Positions 1-9,370 of a stretch of DNA of 64,000 nt are shown here, in pieces. Within the stretch, counting starts at the first letter, position 1. Every line of letters begins with the position of its first letter. The DNA is from Bimastos eiseni (Eukaryota; Annelida; Clitellata; Crassiclitellata; Lumbricidae): the NCBI GenBank assembly GCA_959347315.1, contig OY365811.1, positions 35,325,574 through 35,389,573 on the forward strand. Reading direction: 5' to 3'. Made by a program: the position numbers and the translations under genes. The notes under the pieces are model-generated. The model saw only the letters and a list, made by a program, of their open reading frames with translations. It ran no database searches and was not told the DNA's origin.

Positions 1-113
1 TGTCGATATGGTCTTGATGGGGTGCTATACAAAATTGCAATAATAATAATAATATTAGATAGGTATACATGTGAAATAGATGAAGGAAGACAAACAACAT
101 TTCGCTGACTCAC

Positions 114-240
114 CCTTAGTTGTGAGGAAGTATGAAGCTGGTTGGAAGTACCTCACCCTGAGAGCAACATTATCCCCAGCCTTCTTCAGCACCATGACTG
201 CCTCGTCGTGGCTCAGCGATTCAACGTTGACCCCATTAAC
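114..240 (-). CDS. SNTG: syntrophin exon: end of PDZ domain
   Basis: 127 nt, phase 0 in and phase 1 out. It encodes VNGVNVESLSHDEAVMVL, KKAGDNVALRVRYF and QPASYFLTTK. The His of SHDEAV is the alpha-B1 residue that sets class I PDZ specificity in this family. The donor on the minus strand is AAGG|GTGAGT (113-108). The acceptor is TTATTTCTGCTAAG. The rest of PH1 is expected beyond the left edge. Confidence 0.92.
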
Positions 241-1812
241 CTTAGCAGAAATAACACAAAGTCATGTCAATTAATTAAGTCACTGTCCATCAATCTTGAA
301 CATGTCGTTAAGTGCCAATGACTCAACAATATTAATATTACATCTATTAATATTAATATGTGCTAAAGAAGCTCCTGTCTCGGACTGCATGCATGATTCT
401 ATGCACTGGCTTCCCATCTCGCAATGCATCAGCTATACAATAGCTGTGCTGGTCTGGCGATAACTTTTTGGCTCTGCTCCTACCTCTGTGGGAGCTTTGC
501 TGACCTGTTTCAGCTCTGGCCCGTCATCGAGCTCCTCGTTCTTCCTCTGATGGTGAGCTACATTTGTTGGTCCTTCCACCTGAGAGATGTCACTGTTGCC
601 AAGGAGTAATGCACCTTTGTTTTACACATTGCCAAAAGACTGTTTAACTGATGCCCTGTCATATTTGATCACATTACATTACACACATTACATTACATAT
701 ATGGTCTTTGGAAGGAGGACAATATCAAATATAATTGTAATGTATTATTCTATTGCTTTATATATGACAGTGTGGATCAGACCTCTCCCTTGCCGGCTGA
801 TCATCCCACTGACAATGTATGATCAAGGATAGCCTACAACTAGCCTACAATCATGATGTGTCAAAATACACTAAATAAAAGGCCTCCGTGGTGGCATTGT
901 GGTCCATTGTGTGGCATAAAGTCAAATAAGATAATGGCAAATTAAGGGTATAGTGCCTAATTAGATGATGTGGACATCATGTGGTAGAAAGTTTCTACAT
1001 ACCTCTAGAATGGCATCACCAACAAACAGTTGGTCACTTTTGTCAGCTGAAAAAGAAAGCATTGAAACGTCATTGAAACGCAATCGCAAGTCAATCGCTA
1101 AGATATTAGTCAACGATGAAACAATTGCGCTACAAAACTCACATCCACCTTTTTATTTTGAATGATTTAAAGAATTTAAAGAGCAACAAAATCATATATA
1201 ATTATGAATTATCAATCAGCGACAAGCAATGCACAAAGCCATCATTGCTGGAATCAATTAAATAAAAGAAATGCTAATCACCAAAACAAAAACAGAAGCC
1301 ATCTGTATCAAAACTAGGAGTAAAAACAGTGCAATAAGAAGGTTAAAAAATCAGAACACTGAAACAAGAAGCCGTTGTTGATGGCACAACCATTTCATGC
1401 AATAGATTGCTTGCCCCTAGACATAGGTGCAAACATCATAGGTTATACAGTACATCTTGCTGAAAACAACAATAATTGAAAATGCATAATCAAAGGAGTC
1501 TGAGTAAAAGAATACTTATTACAATCATTATTGTTGCAATTACTAATTTCCATCATTTTATCATTGTTATTGTATCATCATCAACGTCGTCATCATCATC
1601 ATCACCCCCACCACCGCCAGTGGCACCACCATCATCATATTCGTATCGGTTGTGTGCTGTCCTTCCATCTGGAATGACCTCCCAAATGAGCTCTGCTTTT
1701 TATATGTGGCTCAATCAAACGTCCAACCAGCAGGGTTTTACAAATCGCTCAAGTCTTTTTCTTTAGTCTTGGCTGAGCTGAGAGTGCTCCTGAGTAGGTT
1801 TTTAAAGAGGTG

Positions 1813-1859
<47 letters not shown>

Positions 1860-4800
1860 GAACGAATGAATGAATCATTGTGTCATCATCGTATCATCAT
1901 CGTATCATCATCATCATCATCGTCGTCGTCATCATCATCATCATCCATCGTCGTCGTCATCATCATCACATCATTAGTATTCACAGCCTTGGTTATTTAT
2001 ATGAATGTAAAATCAGGCACATAAAGTGAGTGTAGGTTTGCTTGACATTCGCCAGTAACACTGGTGTTGACAAGTGAAAAAAGAATCCGAAGAGAACTTT
2101 GTTCTGTCGATCTGTTCTCTCACTGCCGATAAATAATCGTGAAAAAGGGAAAGAAGTGAAGCCTTAATCTCGGATTTGTACTTTGCTTGAGAGAGAAAGA
2201 GAGACAGAGAAAAAGAGAGGCAGCCAGACAGACACAGAGACAGACAGAGCAACAGAAACAAAGAGAGAGAGAGAGCAAGAGAGAGAGACAGAAAGAAAGA
2301 GACAGCTAGACAGATACACACAGACACAGAGACAAAGAGCGAGAGAGAGAGAGAGAGAGAAAGACAGACAGACAGAGACAAAGAGAGAGACAGAGAGAGT
2401 GAAGCACTGGAAACATGGCTAGGTAGAGGGGAATGAATAGGAGATGAGGCAGGATAGAGAGGACGACGTGTAGGAAGACCAGGAGGACGAGACAGTGAGG
2501 AGGAGGAGGAGGAGGAGGACAGACAGGAAGAGGAAGAGGAGAAGTAAGAAAGAGGAGGAAGAGGAGGATCGCGTGGAGCGGCGAAATGAGTTCTCGAAAT
2601 GAAGCCATAAAAGTCGGGCATTCTTAAATATTCCGGTCATGGCTTGGACCGTCGCAATGACTCCTATTCAAACTAAGCGACTTCTGAGGGTAATTGTGCG
2701 GTTAGACCTTTCACCCAAAACCTCCTCATCTGCAATTCACAAAACCTGTAAGCAAAGCTTGACCTCCGGATATGAGGTTCAAGTATTCGAACAGAAGCTG
2801 GTCGAATGACTGACTCACTGGTCCACTGGATAGAGAAACTGGTTCCCACTTATCCTAAACATCCCATTCGTCCCAAGATAGTCCATATACCGAGCATGAG
2901 CAACGCTGGAGCATGAGCATGAATAAGCATGAGTAAACACACAAACACACATATGGTATGTATGTTTTTGGGCAGATAATGTTGAACACGCACAAACACA
3001 CATAACAGTATACACATGATACAACATACAAGACTCGGAACGTCCATGCCATCTGTCCATGGGAATCCGTTGGCTGGTTCCACACTTGTGCGTGGGCCAA
3101 CCACCGATGACACTCTTCAGCTTACTGTGCATAGTTTTGTTAGTAGATGTATTTTACTTTTTCACTGTGACATATAAAATCATCAAGGCTGGCGCAGAAA
3201 GCGCCTCGAGTAGATATCTTGAATGAGCGCTATATAAATGCTTGATTACATTAAATTACATACAAACATACATACATTGAAATGGGCAACAGTGGTGAAG
3301 GATCTCTCCAGATGAATACATCAGAAAATGATCCGGGTTGAGGTCCGTATGGGTCAAGGTCATATGGGTCAAGATCATATGTGTCAAGGTCATATGGGTC
3401 GAGGTCTTATGGGTCGAGGTTATATGGTTTGAGGTCTTATGGGTCGAGGTCATATGGGTCGAGGTCATATGGGTCAAGATCTTACGGGTCAAGGTCATAC
3501 GGGTCGAGGTCATATGGGTCGAGGTCATATGGGTCGAGGTCATACGGGTTTAGGTCATATGGGTCGAGGTCATATGGATCAAGGTCATATGGGTCGAGGT
3601 CTTATAGGTCGAGGTCATACGGGTTTAGCTCATACAGTTACCGAAGAAAAATATGTACATTGGTTTTGATATTTCTCTATCTTGGCGACAGGCTTACACG
3701 GAAGTATCAGTTAATCAATCCTCAAATTACCAGCTATATAGGTTATCCAGCAGTATTTAGTACACTCTTAGCGTCATCAGTGAAATACTTCCAAGACTGG
3801 TGTCAACAGTGGCACAACCATGCCAAATGGCCAATCCAAATCAAATGAAATCAATTTACTGTCTTTCTCGTAATAGGTCCAATCAAAATCATCAATCAAT
3901 GGTCACTTGATTGAAGTTAAATTGTAATGAGAACTCACAATTGAAGTAATTCACCAGATCAGCACAACCAGGATCAATCGATGTGACAGCATAACTTGCA
4001 GGGTCATTACAGATTCAAACCCCAGTAGTCACATAGTCAGTGGACATCACTTCACCACTCAGCCAAATTATGCCATCATAAATATTCATGAAGGTCCTTT
4101 ATTTCCGCCCCGCTGGGAGAGTCCCGGAAGGTGGCACTTGCACCTTCGACCATCCCCCAGGTGCACCCCGCCCCTTCATTATGCAATCCGTGGTCAATAC
4201 ATCTTCCTCAGCATCCTCCTGTTGCAGCGACGAGCAGGCAGCATCATGGTATAGACGGAGGATGGCTGGCCACAGAAGCCCTCTTAGATGCCCAGTTGGG
4301 GAGGAAGAACGGTCGTAAAAGCAACTCATTATCACAACTTTACCCTTACTATGGGCCAAGGATCCTTTCATCCATAATATTCTCCAGAACAAACAAAACC
4401 GTCGGCGGCATCGTCCACAGAAGTACTCTCTTTTCCCCTACTCTCCCTCTATAGGGTCAGAGGTCATTTCCTAATTTCATCCCTCAAAGTTTCTCTTGCA
4501 TGCTAACACCAACGTTTTCGGCATAATTGTAAAACTGAGTCAATCCAAGCTTCCAATGTACGGCAATCCGTCTGACCGTCTGTCTGTCTGTCTGCCTACC
4601 TGTCTATCTGCCTACCCCTCTGTCTGCTTACCGGTCTGTCTGCCTGTCCGATTAGCTATTAATAAGGCTGAAAATTAGATCATAAGATGTAAAATCAGCC
4701 TCGATCATATAGTGCAGAATAAAGCGATGTAATCATACATAGACTGTGGTTACATCGGTTGTTCAGATAATAGGATATCCCATAGTAAAACCACCCAAGA

Positions 4801-7702
4801 AAAGACCCACTATAGGATTAACTTAAGACACCAATAACTTAAGAATGGATATAATTATCTGAAGTTATGGTACTAAAATGCACACTAAGAGTACAAGTTT
4901 TACACAGCGATCAATAGGCCATTCTACTCCATTATGTTCTATTCCATTGCAGTCTATTCCATTCCATTCTATTCAATTCCATTCCATATAATTTCATTCT
5001 ATTCCATTGCATTCCATTCCGTTCTATATCAATTCCATTCTATTCCAGTCTATTTCATTCTGCATCAATTCTATTCCATTCCATATCAAATTCATTCTTT
5101 GACATTCCACTCTATTCCACTCAATTCAATTGCATTCTATATCAATTCCATTCTATTCCGTTCCATTCCATTCTATTCCATTCAATTCAATTGCATTCTA
5201 TATCAATTCCATTCTATTCCGTTCCATTCCATTCCATTCAATTCAATTGCATTCTATATCAATTCCATTCTATTCCGTTCCATTCCATTCTATTCCATTC
5301 AATTCAATTGCATTCTATATCAATTCCATTCTATTCCGTTCCATTCCATTCTATTCCATTCTATTCAATTGCATTCTGTATCAATTCCATTCTATTCCGT
5401 TCCATTCCATTCTATTCCATTCAATTCAATTGCATTCTATATCAATTCCATTCTATTCCGTTCCATTCCATTCTATTCCATTCAATTCAATTGCATTCTG
5501 TATCAATTCCATTCTATTCCGTTCCATTCCATTCTATTCCATTCAATTCAATTGCATTCTGTATCAATTCCATTCTATTCCGTTCCATTCCATTCTATTC
5601 CATTCAATTCAATTGCATTCTATATCAATTCCATTCTATTCCGTTCCATTCTATTCCATTCAATTCAATTGCATTCTATATCAATTCATTCTATTCCGTT
5701 CCATTCCATTCTATTCCATTCAATTCAATTGCATTCTGTATCAATTCCATTCTATTCCGTTCCATTCCATTCTATTCCATTCAATTCAATTGCATTCTGT
5801 ATCAGTTCCATTCTATTCCGTTCCATTCCAATTTGTCAAATTTTAAAGATTTTATCGGGGTGAGATCCTTCACCACCTCTGATCCCTTGAAACCCTGGGT
5901 GCCACATCATTTGAGGCACGAACCGTGTGCGCCGTCATCGGCTCCATGTAAACACCAGCTCTGCTTGGAGCAAGTTCAAAAGCAACAAACCATATAATGT
6001 GCTTAAGCCACTTGGAGGACACGTGGGTGCTGACATCAAACACACACCCACTATATCAGACAAACGAAGCAGCGGCGTTCTCACCGGCCTGGTCTTTAAA
6101 TATTCGAGAGATGAGGATCGGAAGGTTGTGCTCGGCTCCTCCCTTGACGCTCAGTCCAAGACCTCCAGGCTTCTCTCGTCGAATCTGTACTACCCGTTCC
6201 TTAGGAAAAACAAAAGGCAGATGTATTCAGAGCAGTGGAAAAGATCCATCCATTATACAGACCAAAGCATCTCTTCATGCTAAGTGATTTCCATCTAGCT
6301 GTCAGCAAGCTTGGCGTTGAGAGACTGACTGCCTAAATATCATTGAATCTAATCTTATACCGAAAAACCATCATAATAAATTCAATAATGCATTAGGCAT
6401 CAAACAGTGACACTCCAAAATAGATTTGCAATCTGGCATCTTCCCAGGATCACGTTTCGATATCCGTAAAGAGTTTTCCAAGTGTATAACTTATACTAAG
6501 CTATGGTAACGTAAGGTAGAATAGTAACTTGTTTACTGGTGCAATATAAGAATCGCCTGAAATGATTTGGGTCACATTACATTACATTACATAAGACGAG
6601 ATTAGCGAGCAATCCGTGGAAATTCATTACCCCACCACTTCAGATTGTAATAAAAATTTGTGAAATACTTAAGACAGACCATAATAATGGCTGACGGAAT
6701 ATATCTAGATTGAGCAATTTGATATGACACAGTTGATTACTGTGCAAATTGTCGCCATAGTAAATATTTATTTTGAAAATGGTCATTCAGTAATGAATGA
6801 AACCAGTGTTCATTACGATTTTACACCCTTAAACAATGAGATGAAGTGAGGTTGCATTGTTTAAAGCGACAACTTAAATATACAGCCACACATACCAGCA
6901 AACCGAATGATTCCGTTACAAAATGTCGGAGTACAGATAAAGAGGCATTTTCCAGAAGCTCAAGGAACCAATCTTACACTCATTTATAACTTATTAACAT
7001 GAAAATGGCAAGGAAATAAATCTCGCCCAAGTGTACGGTCATCAACAATAGAGCAAACGGTGTCACCCACGAAGACTGCACGCAAAGGGGTAAGGAGGGT
7101 CACCCAACTGTAGACTTGGGGATGGATTAAGCCCTAAAGTGTGTAAACCCTAACTAAAATTGCTACATAGTTAATTCAGTTGAAAATATTTTTTATGTTC
7201 GAGCCAGGAACCCTCTCTAACAGCATAGACCTAAGTTCAGTTAATCTTCAGCAGTTTTAGACTTAATCATGCTATTGCAAACATTACAACACTATACATT
7301 ACATGACATAATATTACATTACATTACCAAAGCAAATCATTTGTTGTCAGGTTTGGTTTACGTTAAACCCTTCAAAAACAATGGGGAGGAGGCAGGCATG
7401 TTCATTGAGCCCATAGTAGTTAGTGGCAAGCATAGGGCCACAATGGGCCTAGCAACCGTGGCTTTGAGGGAGCAGCAGCAGCAGATTAACCAGCCGGACG
7501 AAGTATACGGCGGCGCACGTACCTTTTCTAATATCGTGGAGTTGATGTGGTTTACGGGTGCGCAGGTGTACGCCATTTCCTGCCTCTGAATCTGGAGGCT
7601 TTCCTCCGACAGTCGCAGCCGAACCAGTTGCCTCTCGTTGCCATTGGCAACCAGCGTTGCCGTCCCGCTTCGCATCTGCATGAACAGTCGAAACAGACGC
7701 CA
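114..7702 (-). CDS. SNTG: gamma-syntrophin-like gene, 5' coding part (4 exons, 3' end outside window)
   Basis: Syntrophins are cytoplasmic membrane-associated adaptors of the dystrophin complex; the PDZ domain binds C-termini of channels and kinases. Four minus-strand exons join in frame (7702-7523, 6199-6085, 1046-1003, 240-114) into 155 codons plus one base. Residues about 11-40 match the first half of the split PH1 domain. Residues 61-145 form a full PDZ domain with the carboxylate loop GLGLSVKGG, then GGAEHNLP, LFVGDAIL, VNGVNV and SHDEAVMVLKKAG. H124 sits at the class I ligand position. The AEHNxP motif and the ERxVxIRR entry resemble gamma-syntrophins more than alpha or beta forms (family knowledge). 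All acceptors end AG and all donors begin GTACGT, GTGAGA, GTATGT or GTGAGT, with phases 0, 1, 0, 1. PH1 second half, PH2 and the SU domain must lie left of the window. The start codon is uncertain because exon 1 has a good acceptor upstream. Confidence 0.87.
241..1002 (-). other. syntrophin intron 3 (762 bp)
   Basis: Bounded by the GTATGT donor at 1002 and an AG acceptor at 241. It holds a short run of ATTACA units near 668-700, a motif that recurs at retroposon tails in this window. No other coding or repeat signal was recognised. Confidence 0.8.
1003..1046 (-). CDS. SNTG: syntrophin 44-nt micro-exon: middle of PDZ domain
   Basis: This small exon encodes ADKSDQLFVGDAILE. The acceptor is TTTCTTTTTCAG and the donor GAG|GTATGT. 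Its length was predicted from the phase gap between the flanking PDZ exons (phase 1 in, phase 0 out), and the sequence matches exactly. It supplies the LFVGDAIL beta-strand that all syntrophin PDZ domains carry. It is too short for ordinary gene finders. Confidence 0.92.
1640..1815 (+). mobile_element. non-LTR retrotransposon 3' fragment (reverse-transcriptase C-terminus)
   Basis: One frame reads LPSIWNDLPNEL and, after a gap, FYKSLKSFSL. This matches the xLWNxLPxxL...FKxxLKxxLF signature at the C-terminus of CR1/L2-type reverse transcriptases. It is followed by GAGAGTGCTCCTGAGTAGG and GGTGCTATATATAT, the 3' tail motif seen elsewhere in the window, decayed into an AT repeat. Dead on arrival: no intact frame. 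Confidence 0.55.
1812..1857. repeat. (AT)n microsatellite
   Basis: About 22 uninterrupted TA units directly at the 3' end of the preceding retroposon tail, suggesting it grew from that tail. Confidence 0.95.
2189..2400. repeat. purine-rich (GA/CAGA)n tract
   Basis: Imperfect GAGA, GACA and CAGA units. Both strands are free of stops here, giving long meaningless frames rich in Arg/Glu or Ser/Leu. A GGA/GAA-rich stretch continues at 2496-2570. Confidence 0.9.
3187..3260 (+). mobile_element. SINE/LINE 3' tail (GCGCTATATAAAT family)
   Basis: Reads GGCGCAGAAAGCGCCTCGAG, then TAGATATCTTGAATGAGCGC and TATATAAATG, ending in ATTACATTAAATTACAT. It is about 80% alike over some 60 bp to 55528-55598 and, inverted, to part of 13695-13740. 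Confidence 0.6.
3336..3640. repeat. 15-bp minisatellite, about 20 copies
   Basis: Consensus unit GGTCGAGGTCATATG with common variants (AAGGT, CTTATG, CATACG). The unit length is divisible by three and has no stops, so all plus-strand frames stay open and give Ser-Arg-Ser-Tyr-Gly or His-Met-Gly-Arg-Gly style repeats. These are not genes. Lies in syntrophin intron 2. Confidence 0.95.
4012..4065 (-). mobile_element. tRNA-derived SINE head (box A and box B)
   Basis: On the minus strand, TGGCTGAGTGGTGAAG (4065-4050) is a good pol III box A and GGGTTTGAATCT (4023-4012) a good box B. Spacing is about 26 bp, shorter than a functional tRNA, and there is no cloverleaf, so this is a SINE remnant. Confidence 0.5.
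4568..4650. repeat. degenerate (CTGT)n tract
   Basis: Imperfect CTGT, CTGC and CTAC tetranucleotides over about 80 bp. Confidence 0.8.
4921..5830. repeat. 61-bp satellite built of ATTCC-like pentamers, about 12 copies
   Basis: After a degenerate ATTCC/ATTCT lead-in (4921-5125), a 61-bp higher-order unit recurs. Its landmark TGCATTCTATATCAATTCC appears at about 5130, 5191, 5248 and onward to about 5800, with copies differing by a few substitutions (TATATC or TGTATC) and pentamer gains or losses. No TAA, TAG or TGA arises on the plus strand, so a frame of over 300 codons (4934-5863) is open by composition alone. It sits inside syntrophin intron 2. Confidence 0.95.
6085..6199 (-). CDS. SNTG: syntrophin exon: first half of PDZ domain
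   Basis: 115 nt, phase 0 in and phase 1 out. It encodes ERVVQIRREKPGG, the carboxylate-binding loop GLGLSVKGG, AEHNLP and ILISRIFKDQA. The acceptor reads TTTGTTTTTCCTAAG on the minus strand and the donor is G|GTGAGA (6084-6079). The frame runs directly from the previous exon (TILEK|ERVV) and into the 44-nt exon. Confidence 0.93.
6200..7522 (-). other. syntrophin intron 1 (1323 bp)
   Basis: Donor GTACGT at 7522 and acceptor CCTAAG at 6200. Contains short ATTACATTAC runs near 6573-6592 and 7307-7326. Otherwise unremarkable AT-rich sequence. Confidence 0.75.
7523..7702 (-). CDS. SNTG: syntrophin exon: N-terminal half of split PH1
   Basis: 180 nt, 60 codons, phase 0 at both ends. It encodes RSGTATLVANG, then LVRLRLSEESLQIQRQE, matching the KTGxxLLQxG...VRLHLxKDxLxIQEQD pattern at the start of gamma-syntrophins. 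The donor on the minus strand is AAG|GTACGT at 7522-7517. A pyrimidine-rich acceptor ending TTTTCTCAG sits at 7703-7711, so the true start may be in an unseen upstream exon. Alternatives are the in-frame Met codons giving MQMRSG, or Met at 7747 if the exon is not spliced there. Confidence 0.82.
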
Positions 7703-8045
7703 CTGAGAAAACAAGGAAGCATAGAGGCAGAGGAGAGCAAATTGCAAACAGACGACAAAAGGTCAACAGCGGAAGGTCTACTACTCGGTCAAAACCAGAT
7801 GCTTCTAGAACGAAGGCATACCATCCAAGAAATTGCACGTATAATAATATTGTAAACAGAATGCCTAAATATCACAGTGTTTAATACTACATAGAAATTC
7901 TGACGGCGCTATAATATAAGCTAAATTAATTGCACACTTACAAAATTATATCTCTTTCAAGGTGTTCCAGACCTGACAAGGAAAGAACATGACCAAACAG
8001 AATGGTCATCATCTCAATTTCATAGAAGAGAAACAGAGCTAATAG
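7703..8045. other. region upstream of the first seen syntrophin exon
   Basis: The minus-strand frame of the exon stays open back to about 7747 and then ends. A polypyrimidine acceptor abuts 7702. I see no convincing promoter, CpG cluster or further exon here. Confidence 0.5.
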
Positions 8046-8057
8046 TTGAAACCTCAC

Positions 8058-8470
8058 GTACATACATACACACATACATACATACAATCATACATGCGTA
8101 AGTGCGTGCGCACGTACATACATACATACATACATACATACATTCAATCATACATACATTCAATCATACATATATTCAATCATACATACATACATACATA
8201 CATACATACATACATACATACATACATACATACATAAAACATACCTACATACATACAATCATACATGTGTGCGTGTGTGCGCACGTACATACATACATAC
8301 ATACGTACATACATTCAACCATACATACATACATACATAAATACACATACAAACATACATACATACATACAATCACACAATCATACATGCGTGCATGTGT
8401 ACGCACATACATACATACATACATTCAATCATACATACATACACACACACACACACACATACATAGTACA
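8058..8470. repeat. (ACAT)n microsatellite block with interspersed CGTGCGCACGTA segments
   Basis: Long runs of CATA interrupted by TCAATCATA pieces and by three similar GTGCGTGCGCACGTA-type segments near 8100, 8272 and 8393. This implies a higher-order unit of about 130-170 bp rather than a plain tetranucleotide run. Confidence 0.9.
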
Positions 8471-8757
8471 TAATACATACATATGCATATATTTGCAATT
8501 TGTATATAGATAATGCAAAAGTATGTGTGTGTGGACTGCAATTTCATTTTCTCAACCTTGAACCCATACAACTCAAGCACCTGTTACTTATCCAAAACTC
8601 ACTATATCCAGAGCCATCACCAGAAGCATCTCCATGTCACACCTATCCTCAAATCACTCTGCTGGCTGAAATTCCCAGAGTGAATCGCTTTCAATGTCCT
8701 ATCGCTAACCCACAATTTCTTACATACTTACATACTTTCTTACATACTGCTTCCACC

Positions 8758-8901
8758 TCAAATACCCTCGAGAACTCTTCACCATCCAGCCAAGCCGCTC
8801 TATCTGATAACCCTCCCGTCTCAGTCTTACTCAACAGAGAAGGGAGAGTTATCAGATAGAGTGGGTTGGCTGGATGGTGAAGAGTTCTCGAAGGTATTTG
8901 A
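8758..8901. repeat. long near-perfect hairpin (two 60-bp arms, 24-nt loop)
   Basis: Arms 8758-8817 and 8842-8901 are reverse complements except at four positions, three of which could pair as G-U in RNA. Arms begin TCAAATACC and carry TTCACCATCCAGCCA. No flanking direct repeat is obvious. It may be a young foldback element, an inverted duplication, or a hairpin RNA source. Confidence 0.9.
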
Positions 8902-9272
8902 CTCTGGTCACCAATCATCTCAAGTTCTCCAACCGAGCTATATCCATCCTGCTAATCGTGCTTTGGTTAGTGAAACTTTTTGAAAATAGTTTTTTTAGTC
9001 ACCTACAATGTGAACTGCACGCTATTTCATTTCTTGGAAACCTATGCATTCAAAGTCATCCATAAATATATCCAATCATCCACTCATCTGAAGTAACCTA
9101 AGTCATTCATCCATCCAATCATCTAGTCATCTTAAGTCACCAATAAATCAATCCAATTACCAACAACCTTTAAATGAATAGTACACCAAAGTGCAGATAT
9201 GCAGTTAGTTACATAAAGAATATACTTACTTGCTTATATAGTCATCACTAAATACACCCAATCAGCTAGTCA

Positions 9273-9301
9273 TGAGTTAGGATACAGTATATCCTAACTC
9301 A
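9273..9301. repeat. perfect 12-bp inverted repeat, 5-nt loop
   Basis: TGAGTTAGGATA (9273-9284) and TATCCTAACTCA (9290-9301) are exact reverse complements around CAGTA. Function unknown. Confidence 0.85.
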
Positions 9302-9309
9302 TTCATCAT

Positions 9310-9370
9310 CGTTCTGTGTTGTCAGGTTGAAGGCACTGCTTAGCAGTGCTCCTTAATAGGTGCCATACAA
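9310..9370 (+). mobile_element. LINE-type 3' tail remnant
   Basis: Carries GTTGTCAGGTTGAAGGCACT, then TGCTCCTTAATAGGTGCCAT and ACAAG. This parallels GTGTTGTCAGGTCGCCGCTG and GGTGCCATATAAATTC at 26034-26105. Confidence 0.5.

Larger units (their letters stand above)
1047..6084 (-). other. syntrophin intron 2 (about 5 kb, repeat-filled)
   Basis: Intron between the two halves of the PDZ coding region. From left to right it contains a reverse-transcriptase remnant (1640-1815), an AT repeat, CATCAT repeats (1880-1970), a GA tract (2189-2400), a retroposon tail (3187-3260), a 15-bp minisatellite, a SINE head on the minus strand (4012-4065), a degraded CTGT tract (4568-4650) and the 61-bp satellite. 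Confidence 0.8.

Noticed and set aside
2013..2621. 202-codon Ser/Leu-rich minus-strand frame
   Set aside because: It spans the GA-rich tract; composition alone keeps it open and there are no domain features.
3381..3848. 155-codon Ser-Arg-Ser-Tyr-Gly repeat protein
   Set aside because: Produced by the 15-bp minisatellite; the unique C-terminal part has no family match or splice context.
4934..5863. 309-codon plus-strand open frame rich in Phe-His-Ser-Ile
   Set aside because: It is the translation of the 61-bp ATTCC satellite, open in all three plus frames because the pentamers lack stop triplets. The unit length is not a multiple of three.
7358..7747. 129-codon minus-strand frame taken as one exon
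   Set aside because: Only 7523-7702 matches syntrophin; a GTACGT donor follows directly and the next 165 bases read as intron.
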